Assembly (NCBI RefSeq): GCF_003255815.1
Contig: NC_037670.1
Span: forward strand, 55,379,967 to 55,443,966
Direction: 5' to 3'
Length of the DNA: 64,000 nt
Source: Theropithecus gelada
Taxonomy: Eukaryota > Chordata > Mammalia > Primates > Cercopithecidae
Shown here: in pieces, positions 33,281-45,623 of the stretch
Layout: every line of letters begins with the position of its first letter
Position numbering within the stretch: the first letter of the stretch is position 1
The notes under the pieces: generated by a model
Databases searched by the model: none
Told to the model about the DNA's origin: nothing
The model's input: the letters and a program-made list of their open reading frames with translations, nothing else
Program-made: the position numbers and the translations under genes

Positions 33281-34468
33281 AATATAAGATAGGGCTATCT
33301 GTGTACTAGATGCTTCATCATTAGCCATAGTTATTCCTGCTTGAGTTTCTTTGTAACTCTCAATCACAGATGGAAAATATTCATGGTGAAAATATAACAT
33401 TGATTCTGCATGTGCAGAGGACATCTGTTCTTAGGCTGCAAAAGGGCCTCTTTGAATTTAAAAATTCTGCTTTTTAAATTTTCTGATTATCTTTTGTTCT
33501 TTTGTTTTGTGACTTTTTATGTTTATCCCAATGATGTATCCGTCACAGCCCTTCCCATTTTTTTCTGTGTTGTGGCTACAGTTTTCTCACTGTTCTCTCT
33601 GTGCCACATCATTTCACACAGTACTTTGTAGGTTCTGATGAGAAAATTGGAATTTTTTAATATGGTGAAAAACTGTGTTAAACTTGGGAGTTTGAACTTA
33701 TTTATAGCTTCTCAATGTAACTTCCAGATAAGTTAATTCAGATAAGAGGCATACACTGTCCACAGGTGAGACAATTAAATCAGGTAGCACTATTCGTCTT
33801 TGTAAAAAAATTTTTTATTAGATTCTAAGGCAAACTGTAGCACATACAAAAGTATTTAGAAAACATTTCTTAGAAATCCCAGGTGGGCGGATCACAAGGT
33901 CCAGAGAGTTAATATTAAGGGATAATTATTAAATGTAATTTTTATGATATATTTACAGCACAACTTAAGTTTTCATGCAGGATCTTGTATTTTTGAGTGT
34001 GAATGTTAAATGTTGCAAATAAAATGAGCTCTGTGAATTTAAAAATTGGAATAATATTTCCTTTTCATATTAATGTTTAACATGAACATATGTTTCATAT
34101 TAATGTTACAATCGAGAGATTTTTCTATTATTTTATGATTTTTAAAATTATACTTTAAGTTCTAGGGTACACGTGCACAATGTGCTGATTTTTTTTAGTG
34201 GATGAGGTTCACAGTCTACAGTTTTCACTTAGTCACCTAACTGTAGCCAACATTTTGTTCATTTTTTCTGGAAAATTTTTGAGATTATGGCAACTTTTGG
34301 ATAAAAACATTTACTCAGTTGTTTTTCATGCAAAGATGTTTATTGTGTTCACAGAGTGACCAATCATGACAGGTAGCAACACTTGATTTTTAGTGTCTTC
34401 CACTTATCTATAAGTTCTATCTAGGTGATGGTGTTAATATTGTAGTCACTTATAAGATAGCAAGAATT
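33281..34468. other. Unassigned intergenic DNA with tiny repeat scraps
   Basis: An Alu scrap ('CCCAGGTGGGCGGATCACAAGG') sits near 33880, and an L1 3'-end scrap, antisense, at about 34143-34183 ('TTATACTTTAAGTTCTAGGG'). Otherwise AT-rich, no gene. Confidence 0.5.
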
Positions 34469-34773
34469 GGCCAGGTGCGGTGGCCCATGCCTGTGATCCT
34501 AGCACTTTGGGAGGCCAGGGCAGATGGATCACAAGGTCAGGAGTTCAAGACCAGCCTGACCAATATGGAGAAACCCCGTCTCTACTAAAAATACAAAAAA
34601 ATTAGCTGGGTGTGGTGGTGCATCCTTGTAATCCCAGCTGCTCAGGAGGCTGAGGCAGGAGAATTGCTTGAACCCGGGAGGTGGAGGTTGCAGTGAGCTG
34701 AGATCACACCACTGCACTCCAGCCTGGGCGACAGAGTGAGACTCCATCTCAAAAAAAAAAAAAAAAAAAAAAA
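34469..34773 (+). mobile_element. AluS/Y-like
   Basis: Complete sense Alu with a 23-base poly-A, low divergence. Confidence 0.95.
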
Positions 34774-35104
34774 AAGGATTACTCTGTTTGGTTTAATGCA
34801 AAGTAGTTATATCTCTTCTAGATGTACATAGTGAATAGAGTTTCTATGATCATAAGCATGCAAGGTCTTTTAAGATGACCACTAAGATTAAAATAAAATT
34901 CATAGGCTTTTAGTAACATAAATTTTAATTTTTTTCTAAAAGAAGTGAAGAAGCAATAGAAATAAGTTGTTAAAATGAGTCCAAGGAAGCTACACGTGTG
35001 GTCATTAAATAACATTTAAAACCACATTGTAAGTGACTGGTTAGTAATTCTAATTTGTTTCATTTTAGTCACTGAGAAAACAATATTCTTCAATCATTAC
35101 ATAT
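34774..35104. other. Unassigned intergenic DNA
   Basis: AT-rich; nothing recognised. Confidence 0.4.
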
Positions 35105-35118
35105 GAAAAAGTATTCTT

Positions 35119-35423
35119 TTTTTGTTTTGTTTTGTTTTTTTTTTTGAGATGGAGTCTCACTCTGTCACCCAAGATAGAGCAGTGGTGTGACCTCAGCTAA
35201 CTGCAATCTCCGCCTCTCAGATTCAAGCGATTCTCATGTCTCAGCCTGCTGAATAGCTGGGATTACAGGCACGTGCCACCATGCCTGGCTAATTTTTGTA
35301 TTTTTAGTACAGACGGGGTTTCAACATGTTGGCCAGGCTGGTCTCGAACTCCTCACCTCATGCTCTGCCCACCTTGGCCTCCCAAAGTGCTGGAATTACA
35401 GGCATGAGGCACTGCACCTGGCT
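35119..35423 (-). mobile_element. Alu, antisense, with perfect target duplication
   Basis: Target duplication GAAAAAGTATTCTT at 35105-35118 and 35424-35437. The body has a small deletion after 'CACCCAAGATAGAGC'. Confidence 0.95.
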
Positions 35424-35540
35424 GAAAAAGTATTCTTATATTACTGTTTTCAAAACTTTCAGAAACTTTATCCCACTCAATGAATAATGATGTACATTTA
35501 GATCACAAATTTTAAATAAAATAATAGGCTCATTCTAGCT

Positions 35541-35846
35541 TTTTTTTTTTTTTTTTTTTTTTTCAGATGGAATTTTGTTCTGCTGCCCAGGCTGGAGTGC
35601 AGTGGCACAATATCGGCTCACTGCAACCTCTGCCTCCCAGGTTCAAGTGATTCTCCTGCCTCAGACTCCCGAGTAGGTGGGATTACAGGCACCCACGATC
35701 ACACCCATCTAATTTTTGTGTTTTTAGTAGAGACAGAGTTTCACTATGTTGGCCAAGCTGGTCTCGAACTCCTGACCTCAAGTAATCCACCTACCTGGGC
35801 CTCCCAAAGTGCTAGGATTATAGGTTTGAGCCAGTGCACCCAGCTT
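35541..35846 (-). mobile_element. AluS-like, antisense
   Basis: CATTCTAGCTTTT precedes the poly-T and recurs at 35847-35859. Complete copy. Confidence 0.94.
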
Positions 35847-36147
35847 CATTCTAGCTTTTAATATAAAAGACATTTTTCAAAAGTACCATTAGTGACTCTT
35901 TTAAGTAATGGGAGGAATAAGGTCATTAGAAACCATTTACCAACCAAAGTATTTGCGATAGGCTTTGTTTTGAGCACTTTGAACCCTAAATGAAGTTTTC
36001 TGTACTATCTAGGAGTGAAAAAAGTTGTTTTTAAATTCTGCTTCATTTCTAATAAATTCAAAAATTCAAAGCAAAAATGTTAAATAAGAAATGGAAAAAA
36101 ACATTGAGTGAGAAGGGGCTGGCCATAATGGCCAATATTAAAGCTTA

Positions 36148-36362
36148 CTATCTGGTGGTCCCTGATTACATCCTGGTTCTGCCACTTATGGGCTGTGTGA
36201 CCTGGAGACAGTTTCTTGACATCTCTGTGCTCGACTCTTCAGCTGTACAGTCAGGATAATACTGCCTGAATCCTAGGGTTTTGATAAAATTAAAGCAATT
36301 AATACCAGTAAAGGTGTCAGAAGAGTGCCCAGCATAGAGCGAGTGTACAGAAAATTTATTAG
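36148..36362 (+). mobile_element. MIR
   Basis: 'GGTTCTGCCACTTATGGGCTGTGTGACCT' (in parts) and 'CTCTGTGCTCGACTCTTC' followed by 'AGAGTGCCCAGCATAGAGCGAGTG' match most of a MIR consensus in order. An ancient SINE shared by mammals. Confidence 0.85.
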
Positions 36363-36857
36363 CTCTGGTGATTTGTAAAGTTTTTTAGATCAGGACCAAT
36401 GTTAAGCCTGGGAGCAACAAGGTGGCCACACCAGGGGGTTGTAATTTATGTTCATGTTAATTGGTCAGTTTGGGACTATAATAGTCTATGGATATTTTTA
36501 ATACTATTCTTGGCAAATTCTCATATATTCTCATACAGCATGAATATAAATACTAAAGAAAGATCCCTCATCTTGAACTGCTCTTTACCACTCTAGTAAC
36601 ACTAGTGAATAAGGACTTAAATGCTGAGTGTTGTCAGTTTTAAAATTAGAGAAAGAGGCAAATTGTTTTCTGATCTACTTATTTAATAAATTCTTTTTTG
36701 TCAACTAATTTTTTATGTTCGCTTGATAAATTTAAAGGCAGTTTAAAATATGTATTTAAATAAATTTGTAAGAGAAGAAAAAAATTTATGTTGAGCGAAT
36801 TTTACTTTAAACAGTTGCTTTAGAGTCTGTCTTTGAAAGTATTCTATTATCAAACAA
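36363..36857. other. Unassigned intergenic DNA
   Basis: AT-rich; nothing recognised. Confidence 0.4.
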
Positions 36858-37145
36858 GGCCAGGCACGGTGGCTCATGCCTGTAATCCAAGCACTTTGGG
36901 AGGCCGAGGCAGGTGGATCATCTGAGGTTGAGAGTTTGAGACCAGCCTGACCAATATGGAGAAACCCCATCTCTACTAAAAATACAAAACTAGCTGGACA
37001 TGGTGACACATGCCTGTAATCCCAGTTATTTGGTAGGCTGAGGCAGGAGAATTGGTTGACCCCTGAGGCAGAGATGGCAGAGCTGAGGTCACACCATAGC
37101 ACTCCAGCCTGGGCAGCAAGAGCAAAACTCCATCTCGAAAAAAGA
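36858..37145 (+). mobile_element. AluS-like
   Basis: Sense Alu from GGCCAGGCACGGTGGCTCA, with a small deletion near 37075 ('GATGGCAGAGCTGAGG'). The tail expanded into an AAAG repeat. Confidence 0.93.
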
Positions 37146-37196
37146 AAAGCAAGCAAGAAAAAAGAAAAAAGAAGAAAGAAAAGAAAGAAAGAAAAA

Positions 37197-37236
<40 letters not shown>

Positions 37237-37248
37237 GAAAGAAAGAAT
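37146..37248 (+). repeat. (AAAG)n microsatellite
   Basis: A-rich AAAG/AAAAG units grown from the Alu tail. Confidence 0.95.
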
Positions 37249-37444
37249 TGTATTATTCTGAACAGTAATAACAGTAATAATTAGCATTTTATTATTGAGT
37301 GGTAGGTTCAGACTATTCACAATATCAAAAGTTTACTTACCTACATCACTAAATAAGCAAGCCATGTGTAATTAAAAATATATGTATGTCTTTCCTGAAA
37401 TTATAAGATATGAAGATATATTTATTTCTCTGGCTCAATTTTTA

Positions 37445-37994
37445 AAGTTAATTTTTTTTTAAAAAAATACATGTATTACTGGTACATTTGGTTGACTAAT
37501 CAAAATTGTATACATTTATGGGGTACAGTGTAATGTTTTGATATATGTATAAAATATGGACTACGTCATTAACTAACATATCTATCACTTCACTTACCTA
37601 GTATTTTTTGTGGTGAGATATTAAAACTTACTGTTAGTTATTTTTAAATATACATACATTATCATTGACTATAATCACTCTACTGTGCAATAGATTTCAA
37701 AATCTCTTTATCCTGTCTGTAAAACTTTGCATTCTTTTATCAACAACTGCCTCTGGTAACCAATTATTCCACATTCTACTTTGTAAATAACAAATGCAAC
37801 TTTATTAGATTTTACATAAGTGAAATCATGCAATATTTTTCTTGTGTGGCTGGGTTATTGTACTTAGCAAATATTCTCTAAATTTATCCTTATTTTTTCA
37901 ATTGACAATATTTGTCCCTTTTTAAGGCTACATAGTATTCCGTTGTGTACACTATTATTCTAAATGTATATATCACCTTTAAAATAAAATTGTA
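37445..37994 (-). mobile_element. L1 (L1MA-like) 3' region, antisense
   Basis: Reverse text 'ATTTATGGGGTACAGTGTAATGTTTTGATATATG' (in parts), 'AACATATCTATCACTTCAC', 'TTTTTGTGGTGAGATATTA' and 'CTACATAGTATTCCGTTGTG'. No coding capacity. Confidence 0.8.
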
Positions 37995-38284
37995 GGTCGG
38001 GTGCAGTGGCTCCCGCCTGTAATCCCAGTGCTTTGGGAGGCTGAGGCAGGTGGATCACGAGGTCAGGAGATTGAGATCATCCTGGCTAACACGGTGAAAC
38101 CCCGTATCTACTAAAAAAATACAAAAAAAATTAGCCAGGCGTGGTGGTGGGCGGCTGTAATCCCAGCTACTCAGGAGGCTGAGGCAGGAGAATGGTGTAA
38201 ACCTGGGAGGTGGAGCTAGCAGTGAGCTGAGATCGCGCCGCTGCACTCCAGCCTGAGTGACAGAGCGAGATTCCATCTCAAAAA

Positions 38285-38319
<35 letters not shown>

Positions 38320-38340
38320 AATAAAAATAATAAAATAAAA
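37995..38340 (+). mobile_element. AluS/Y-like with (AATA)n tail, inserted in L1
   Basis: Complete sense Alu, tail of AAAT/AATA repeats from 38281. AAAATAAAATTGTA stands on both sides (37981-37994; about 38332-38345). Confidence 0.94.
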
Positions 38341-38454
38341 TTGTAATTCAAATATATATTCATCTATTGGTTGGAAAACTCACGTGTAATGGAAAAATAT
38401 TGGTGTGAAAGCATGTATTAACATAATTCAGCATATACATATCTCGTTAATAAT

Positions 38455-38518
38455 AACTAATTTGTACTGAGCACTAACCATAACACTATATATGTGTTAA
38501 TAAATTTTGTTGTCACAT
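38455..38518 (-). mobile_element. MIR, antisense, first part
   Basis: 'TGTACTGAGCACTAACCATAA' and 'ATATATGTGTTAATAAATTT' fit the start of a reversed MIR that resumes after the MaLR LTR. Confidence 0.55.
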
Positions 38519-38899
38519 TGATGTGGTCTGGCTGTGTCCACACCCAAATGTCATTTTGAATTTTAGTTCCCATAATTCCCATGTGTCATGGGAGACACCT
38601 CGTGGGAGGTAATTGAATCCCGTGGTCAGTCACCCTCATTCTGTTCTCATGATAGTGAGTGAGTTTGGATAAGATCTGCTGGTTTTATAAGGGGCTTTTC
38701 TCCCTTTTGCTCAGCATGTTTTCTCTTCCTATCACCATACGAAAAAGGATGTGTTTGTTTCCCCTTTCATTATGATTGCAAGTCTCCTGAGGCCTTCCCA
38801 GCTGCGCTGAACTGTGAGTCAAATTAACCTCTTTCCTTCATAATTTACCTAGTCTTGGGTGTGTCCTTATGGCAGTGTGAGAATGGACTAATAGATACA
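38519..38899 (+). mobile_element. MaLR LTR (MST-type), solo, inserted in a MIR
   Basis: Runs from 'TGATGTGGTCTGGCTGTGTCC' through 'CCCATAATTCCCATGTGTC' to 'GAATGGACTAATAG', a complete LTR with no internal region. Confidence 0.88.
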
Positions 38900-39040
38900 G
38901 TAACTTAATAACAAAGGTATTATTATTATCTTCAATTTATAAAGAAAGAACAGCCAGAGAGAGAAATAACTTGCTCACAATAGCAGAGCCAGTATTAAAA
39001 CACAAGCAACTTTGACTCCAGGGATAATACTCTTAAATAG
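38900..39040 (-). mobile_element. MIR, antisense, second part
   Basis: 'ATTATTATTATCTTCAATTTATAAAGAAAG' (in parts), 'AATAACTTGCTCACAATAGCAGAGCC' and 'TTGACTCCAG' are in the order of a reversed MIR. Confidence 0.7.
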
Positions 39041-39093
39041 AACAATAAAACCACTTTCAAACAGAAAAGAGGTTACCTTTAACATCCATTCTT

Positions 39094-39398
39094 TTTTTTT
39101 TTTTTTTTTTTTTTTTTGACACGGAGTTTTGCTCTGTCGCCCAGGCTGGAGTGCAGCGGTGTGATCACAGCTCTCTGCAAGCTCCGCCTCCCAGGTTCAC
39201 GCCATTCTCCTGCCTCAGCCTCCCAAGTAGCTGGGACTACAGGTGCCCGCCACCACACCCGGCTAATTTTTTGTCTTTTTAGTAGAGATGGGGTTTCACC
39301 ATGTTAGCCAGGATGGTCTCAATCTCCTGACTTCGTGATCTGCCCGCCTTGGCCTCTCAAAGTGCTGGGATTACAGTCGTGAGCCACTGTGCCTGGCC
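39094..39398 (-). mobile_element. AluY/S-like, antisense
   Basis: CATCCATTCTT at 39083-39093 and 39399-39409 flank the copy. Low divergence. Confidence 0.94.
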
Positions 39399-39409
39399 CA
39401 TCCATTCTT

Positions 39410-40044
39410 AAAAATTTAACAAAAATTAAAATGGATACATTTGTATTGTTATATATGTATGTATGTGAATGTATAATATAAATGAAAAATACTTCATATA
39501 AGCCAGAAAAAGATAATTATTTTAATGAATAAAATTGGAAAGCAGTGAAATTAATTATTACTTGCAGATGATGTCTTTGTTTACTTAGAAAGACAACAAA
39601 AGCAACTGAAAGGTTGTTTTAGATATCTATTCAGGTGGGTAGACAAAATTCTAAGATGACTCTCAGGTTCCCACTTCAGTGCACACCTGCTGTGTAATCC
39701 TTTTCTCTTGAGTGTGACAAAATGTGTGACTGTGGTGGGACATTATTCATATAATTAGGTTACTAATGTATTGGCTCCCTGTTTATCATAAGAGAGATTA
39801 TCTTGATTAGAATAAATTTAATCAGCGGTGTTTTTAAAAGAAAAAGCACATCATGGAAAAACACCCCTGCTTCTCTGAAATTAATCAAACTTCTAGGTAA
39901 GTGAGGTTGTAAGCTGCTTATGGTGGCCACATGGCAACGGATATATTTGTATATTGCCTCCATTTCTGCCTTCAACATGTTGCTTTCATTAGGGATAATT
40001 GGAGGATCTCATGGCAGAGAAAAGAGAAGAGATCTCACTTATGC
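39410..40044. other. Unassigned intergenic DNA
   Basis: No gene. Text around 39630-39960 ('GACAAAATTCTAAGATGACTC...') reads like an old dispersed repeat that I cannot name. Confidence 0.4.
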
Positions 40045-40062
40045 AAGAAATAATCACCCCTC

Positions 40063-40361
40063 GGCCGGGCGCAGTGGCTCAAGCCTGTAATCCCAGCACT
40101 TTGGGAGGCCGAGACGGGCGGATCACGAGGTCAGGAGATCGAGACCATCCTGGCTAACACGGTGAAACCCTGTCTCTACTAAAAAATACAAAAAACTAGC
40201 CAGGCGCGGTGGCGGGTGCTTGTAGTCCCAGCTACTCAGGAGGCTGAGGCAGGAGAATGGCGTGAACCCGGGAGGCGGAGTTTGCAGTGAGCTGAGATCC
40301 GGCCACTGCACTCCAGCCTGGGCGGCAGAGCGAGACTCCGTCTCAAAAAAAAAAAAAAAAA
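40063..40361 (+). mobile_element. AluY of Old World monkey type
   Basis: Starts GGCCGGGCGCAGTGGCTCAA and carries 'GAGATCCGGCCACTGCACTCC' (in part) and 'AAAAAACTAGCCAGGCG'. Perfect 18-bp target duplication AAGAAATAATCACCCCTC at 40045-40062 and 40362-40379. One of the youngest insertions here. Confidence 0.96.
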
Positions 40362-40379
40362 AAGAAATAATCACCCCTC

Positions 40380-43196
40380 ATCTGGGACAGCTTAAGAAAA
40401 CAGACACAAGAACATGACCACATCAATGGGAAACAAAGGCAACTTGGTTGAAAGGGCTCGCTGGCATTATGAAGCAATGTCTACACAGCTGAAGTAAATG
40501 ATCAGCCTCTGGGATAACAATAGTCTACCAACATGGCTGAATTCATTCTCATTCTGATTAAATTAGCATTTCTGTTCCATTCTGTTAACTCAGTTTTACT
40601 TAATTCATGACAAAAATACCAGGGAGACCAGTAAGTACCTTCCTAGAATTGAACTTATCATGAAAAAACATACCCAATTCTTTAATTTCAACTTTGGAAA
40701 ACATTGAAAACATAATGAATTTATTAATAATAATTTGACATTGAAATTTCAGAGAATTCTACTATTCTGTAATAGAATATCCAACTTTGAACATCTTAAC
40801 ATCAATATTTCTTGAATGCATAAATTGTGATGTAGATAGTTTCTCTTTTAGATTAATGCAATAAGACTAACAATTAGAGAAAACATTTGAAATAAAATAA
40901 GAGTCATCAGAACCACATCTTTCAATGGCTTGGCATAATTGCCATGCTCTTTGAAATGGTCAAGAAGCAAAGACAAGATTTTGGCTTAGCCCAATCACAA
41001 GTCCTTGACATTGTGAAATCTAATATCCTGGCTAAGAAATTAGGAGGGAATATTTTTTTAGGTGGCTGCCTAGAGTGTCCAAGGCAATATGAGAAGAATT
41101 TTGATAGTTAGGCAAGAAAATGCATACTACTTACTCACACTACTCTTCTCTGATTTGCTTTAACATTGAAAGATTGGAAATTGCAAATCTAGTCCCTCAA
41201 TTGAGGGTACATTAACAAAGGTTCATGTCTCAGCTGAGCAAGTTATTGTATGAAACTTACAGGTAACAGATGTCATTAGCTGCAAAAAACAAAATAGTAT
41301 GACTACATTCAGTAACAATCTAGCCATGCAAATGACAGACCAATTAGATTAATATCCTAATAGGTGCATGTAGAAAGCATTTATGTGCAATATTGTGACC
41401 CTCCCCCAAACACCTTTTTCTGTCTCCTTACAGAGATACCAGTTTTTCCTGAATGACTCAGGGTGAATACTGGGAACTGAGAATGCTCTGTGTTCAGAGT
41501 TGATTACTGGGAACAGAGTTAACACATTTCTTCGATATTATGGAGAAACTTTATGAATCTTACTCTGCCTCAGAAAGGCTTTTAGTAAAAGATGTTCATG
41601 TATAACACTCTATTTGGATTCATGGATATTTTCAATATTCCATTTAACTCAGAGACACTGAAATGTCAACCAAATTTCATAAAACATATTTGAATGAGAT
41701 CAAGCCTTTCTTAGCTAAGAATTTTATTTCATCAGTACATTTAGAGGAAAATAATAAATGTGTGTACTTTAGGCCAAATCACAGTTTGCCACGTGGGAAC
41801 AATTCAGACAAGTGCTCTTCATCATTACTCTTAAAGTAGCACTAGCAAAACACCTATTTCCTGGCACCAGATGGCCTGTTTTTCACTGATATGAAGTGCA
41901 GAAGACATTGAAACAGTGAAGAAGGGTTATATAAATGGAATAATTATATGAAGTACAATTGTTAATAAAAAGTAGCATTAGCTATTGTACAACTACAGGT
42001 AAGACAACTAGTATGAGATAAAAATGGTTTTACTTTGACAGAATAACTTTATTCACAAAATTTCTATTTCAAATAATTTTTTACTTACTATCCAATATTA
42101 CCTGAGCTCAATAGGAATCAACAAAATGAATATTTTACAGCAAGAATTTTATTCATGTATATGCTTAATTTGCTGAAAATACGTTAGCCTTCCATGAAAG
42201 ATTTATACTTTTATTGTGCCATCTTTTTGCTAAGAAGTGGCTGTCCTGCCAGAGAACTGCTATTCTCAACTCTGTTCACATTGACTTTGCTCAGCAAAGT
42301 GACTGGAAGTGATGTGTGGATAAAAAGCAAATGTGTCTTCTTTGCATCTTTCTTCATCTATTGGCTGAAGAAAGAGAGAAAGCAGATAGAAAATTTTTTT
42401 AAAAATCTAATCTCCGAACAATCACAAACTCACACATACTCTGAATAATCACAAAATCCGAATAATCACAAACTTCTAGTTAAGTTTTCTTAACCAGAAA
42501 TAAACCAAAGGGGATGGTGATGTAAGCAGAAAGTGTGTTATTTTGCTAAGCCTTTGAAATTTTAGGGTTTATTAGTATGACAATCTTCATTGCTTTAACA
42601 AACATATTACTCTTTCAGTTTTAATTATTCTGGATATGATTCAATTTCCTGATGAATCTGAACTGAGAGGAGAATAACTTACTTGTTAAAATTAAAGATG
42701 TGGGAAATAATATGTTGACTAAAACAAGATGGTCAAAAAGAGATAGGCAAAACAGAAACTAAAATGTTTTCAGAAGTGGAAAAGAGAGAAGGAGAAGACA
42801 GCTTATTGGACATTAAAGTGCACTTTTTAAAGATAAAATTGATCTAGAGATCTGTTTCAAAATAATGTAAATATACTTAAAAGCACTAAACATATAGTGT
42901 AGGTATGCAACTCTAAAACTGTATGTTTTTAATCACCAATATTTATATCTCTCAAAAAATAGTTACATTTTTAAAAATTAGTATAACAAGTGTTTTTCTC
43001 ACACAATAACATATATTCAAACAATAGACGGTAATTTTAGAGTGCCTTTTTGACTACTCATCCAGACAATAAGACACTGACAACCACCCAAGACAAGAAA
43101 TAAACAAGATAACTAATAAACAAAATGGGGCAATATTTATACAGGCAAATATCACATAAGTAACTTTTATAGGCAATAGAAAAGTCTGACTTACGG
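40380..43196. other. Unassigned, Alu-free intergenic DNA
   Basis: 2.8 kb of AT-rich DNA without Alu, L1 or LTR that I can name. The longest frames (such as 42194-42448) have no domain and no splice context. It may contain very old repeats. Confidence 0.4.
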
Positions 43197-43520
43197 GGCT
43201 GGGTGCGGTGTCTCACGCCTATAATCCCAGCACTTGGGTAGCCGAGGTGGGCAGATCACCTGAGGTTGGGAGTTGGAGACCAGCCTGACCAATATGGAGA
43301 AACTCCACCTCTACTAAAAATACAAAATTAGACGGGTGTGGTGGCGCATGCCTGCAATCCCAGCTACTCGGGAGGTCGAGGCAGGAGAATTGCTTGAACC
43401 TGGGAGGCGGAGGTTGCGGTGAGCCGAGATTGTGCCATTGCACTCCAGCCTGGGCAACAGGAGCAAAACTCTGTCTCAAATAAACAAATACATAAACAAA
43501 CAAATAAAAATTTAAAAAAT
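43197..43520 (+). mobile_element. AluS-like with AAAC/AAAT-rich tail
   Basis: Complete sense Alu; the tail from 43480 is AAAC/AATA repeats. Confidence 0.93.
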
Positions 43521-43599
43521 AAAATACCAACTCTAGGATATTCTGTTATGAAAGCAGAAAATGAAATAAAAGATTCACAGAATATCTAAATATATTTTT

Positions 43600-44820
43600 T
43601 AAATTAATAGTATGTGTCACACAAGAGACTTATTTTAGATTTAAGGGAAGACATAGGTTAATGGCTAAAGAATATAAAAAACCCATGCCAATGATAATTG
43701 AAACAGGTTAAGAGTGGTTATATTTATATCAGACAAAATAGGCTTCTAGAAAAAAAATCTGTCCCAAGAGACAAAGAAGATCGCTCTATAATAATAAGAG
43801 AATAATCTGTCAAAAAGATATAACAATTAAAAAATGTATGCACCCAACATTGAAGTATATAAATATATAAACATATAAAAAGAACTTTAGAACAAAACAG
43901 ACAAATATGACAATAATAGAGGACTTTGTTACTCTACTTAAAACAATAGATTATTCAGACAGAAAACTAGAAAGAAAATAATATGTTTGGATAGTGCTGT
44001 AGAACAACTGCACCTACCAGACATATGTAGACAATTTCACATAACAGTATGAGATACACGTTCTTATCAAGCACAGATGGAACATTATCCATGATAGATC
44101 ATATGTTGGGCCAACAAAAACAAACCGTTTTCAAAGTTAAAAACATTAAAATTATATGAACGTTTCTTGTTTTGTTTTCTTTTGAGATGGAGTCACACTC
44201 TGTCACCCATGCTGGAGTGCAATGGCACAATCTCAGGTCACTGCAACCTCTGCCTCCCAGGTTCAAGCGATTCTTCCAGCTCAGCCTCCCAAGTAGTTGG
44301 GATTACAGGCATGCACCACCATGCCCAGGCAATCTTGTATTTTTAGTAAAGACAGGGTTTCACCATGTTGGTCAGGCTGGTCTCAAACCCCTGACCTCAG
44401 TTAAGCCACCCGCCTTGGCCACCAAAAGTGCTGGGATTACAGGCATGAGCCACTGTGCCCAGCTGTATCAACTTTTTAAATTACAATTTAATAAAACTAG
44501 AAATCAATAGCCAACTAAAAATTTAAAAACTTACAAATATGTGGTCAGCAAACAACATGTCCCCGGACAACCAATGGATCAAAGAGAAAAAGAATAGGGA
44601 AATCAGAAAGGATATTGAGAAAAAAGAAAATAAAAACAACATGTATAATAACTCCTGAGATACATAAAAAAAAACCACAAAACATTTGTAAAACAGAAGT
44701 TTATAGTGCTATATTTGTATGTTAAGAAAAAGGAAAACATGTCAGAAAAACAAAATTTTAATTCACAAAATACTTGAAAAAGAAAAACTAAATAATCCCA
44801 ATGTTAGCATAATAGAGAAA
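43600..44820 (+). mobile_element. Old L1 ORF2 fragment, sense, split by an Alu
   Basis: 'AAGAGACAAAGAAGATCGCTCTATAATAATAAGAG' (in parts), 'GATATAACAATTA...ATGCACCCAACATTG', 'GATAGATCATATGTTGGGCC' and 'AAAACTAGAAATCAATAGCC' follow the endonuclease-side region of L1 ORF2, with frequent frameshifts and stops. An L1M-type age is inferred from the divergence. Confidence 0.8.
44172..44463 (-). mobile_element. AluS-like, antisense, inserted in L1
   Basis: Complete antisense Alu ending 'CACTGTGCCCAGC' with L1 sequence on both sides. Confidence 0.94.
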
Positions 44821-44827
44821 ATAATAG

Positions 44828-45112
44828 GTCTGGTGCAGTGGCTCATGCCTGTAATCCCAGCACTTTGGGAGGCTGAGGTGGGCAGATCACCTGAGGTCAG
44901 GAGTTCGAGACCAGGCTGACAAACATGGTGAAACCCCATCCCTATCAAAAATACAAAAATTAGCCGGGAGTGGTGGCGGGTGCCTGTAATTCCAGCTACT
45001 CAGGAGGCTGAGGCAGAAGCATCGCTTGAATCCAGAAGGCGGAGGTGGCCGTGAACCAAGATTGCACCACTGCACTCCAGCCTGGGCAACAAGAGCGAAA
45101 CTCCATCAAGAA
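44828..45112 (+). mobile_element. AluS-like
   Basis: Sense Alu from 'GGTCTGGTGCAGTGGCTCATG'. Its A-rich tail grew into GAAA/GGAA repeats. Confidence 0.93.
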
Positions 45113-45202
45113 GAAAGAGAGAAAGAGAGAAGGAAAGAAGGAAGGAAGGAAGGAAGGAAGGAAGGAAGGAAGGAAGGAAGGAAGGAAGGAAGGAAGGGAG
45201 GG
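45113..45202 (+). repeat. (GGAA)n microsatellite, truncated by a gap
   Basis: AGAAAG units become at least 17 GGAA units and then enter the N run, so the true length is unknown. Confidence 0.95.
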
Positions 45203-45623
45203 NNNNNNNNNNNNNNNNNNNNNNNNNNNNNNNNNNNNNNNNNNNNNNNNNNNNNNNNNNNNNNNNNNNNNNNNNNNNNNNNNNNNNNNNNNNNNNNNNN
45301 NNNNNNNNNNNNNNNNNNNNNNNNNNNNNNNNNNNNNNNNNNNNNNNNNNNNNNNNNNNNNNNNNNNNNNNNNNNNNNNNNNNNNNNNNNNNNNNNNNNN
45401 NNNNNNNNNNNNNNNNNNNNNNNNNNNNNNNNNNNNNNNNNNNNNNNNNNNNNNNNNNNNNNNNNNNNNNNNNNNNNNNNNNNNNNNNNNNNNNNNNNNN
45501 NNNNNNNNNNNNNNNNNNNNNNNNNNNNNNNNNNNNNNNNNNNNNNNNNNNNNNNNNNNNNNNNNNNNNNNNNNNNNNNNNNNNNNNNNNNNNNNNNNNN
45601 NNNNNNNNNNNNNNNNNNNNNNN
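45203..45623. other. Assembly gap (421 N)
   Basis: Begins inside the GGAA repeat. Open frames crossing it are meaningless. Confidence 0.99.
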
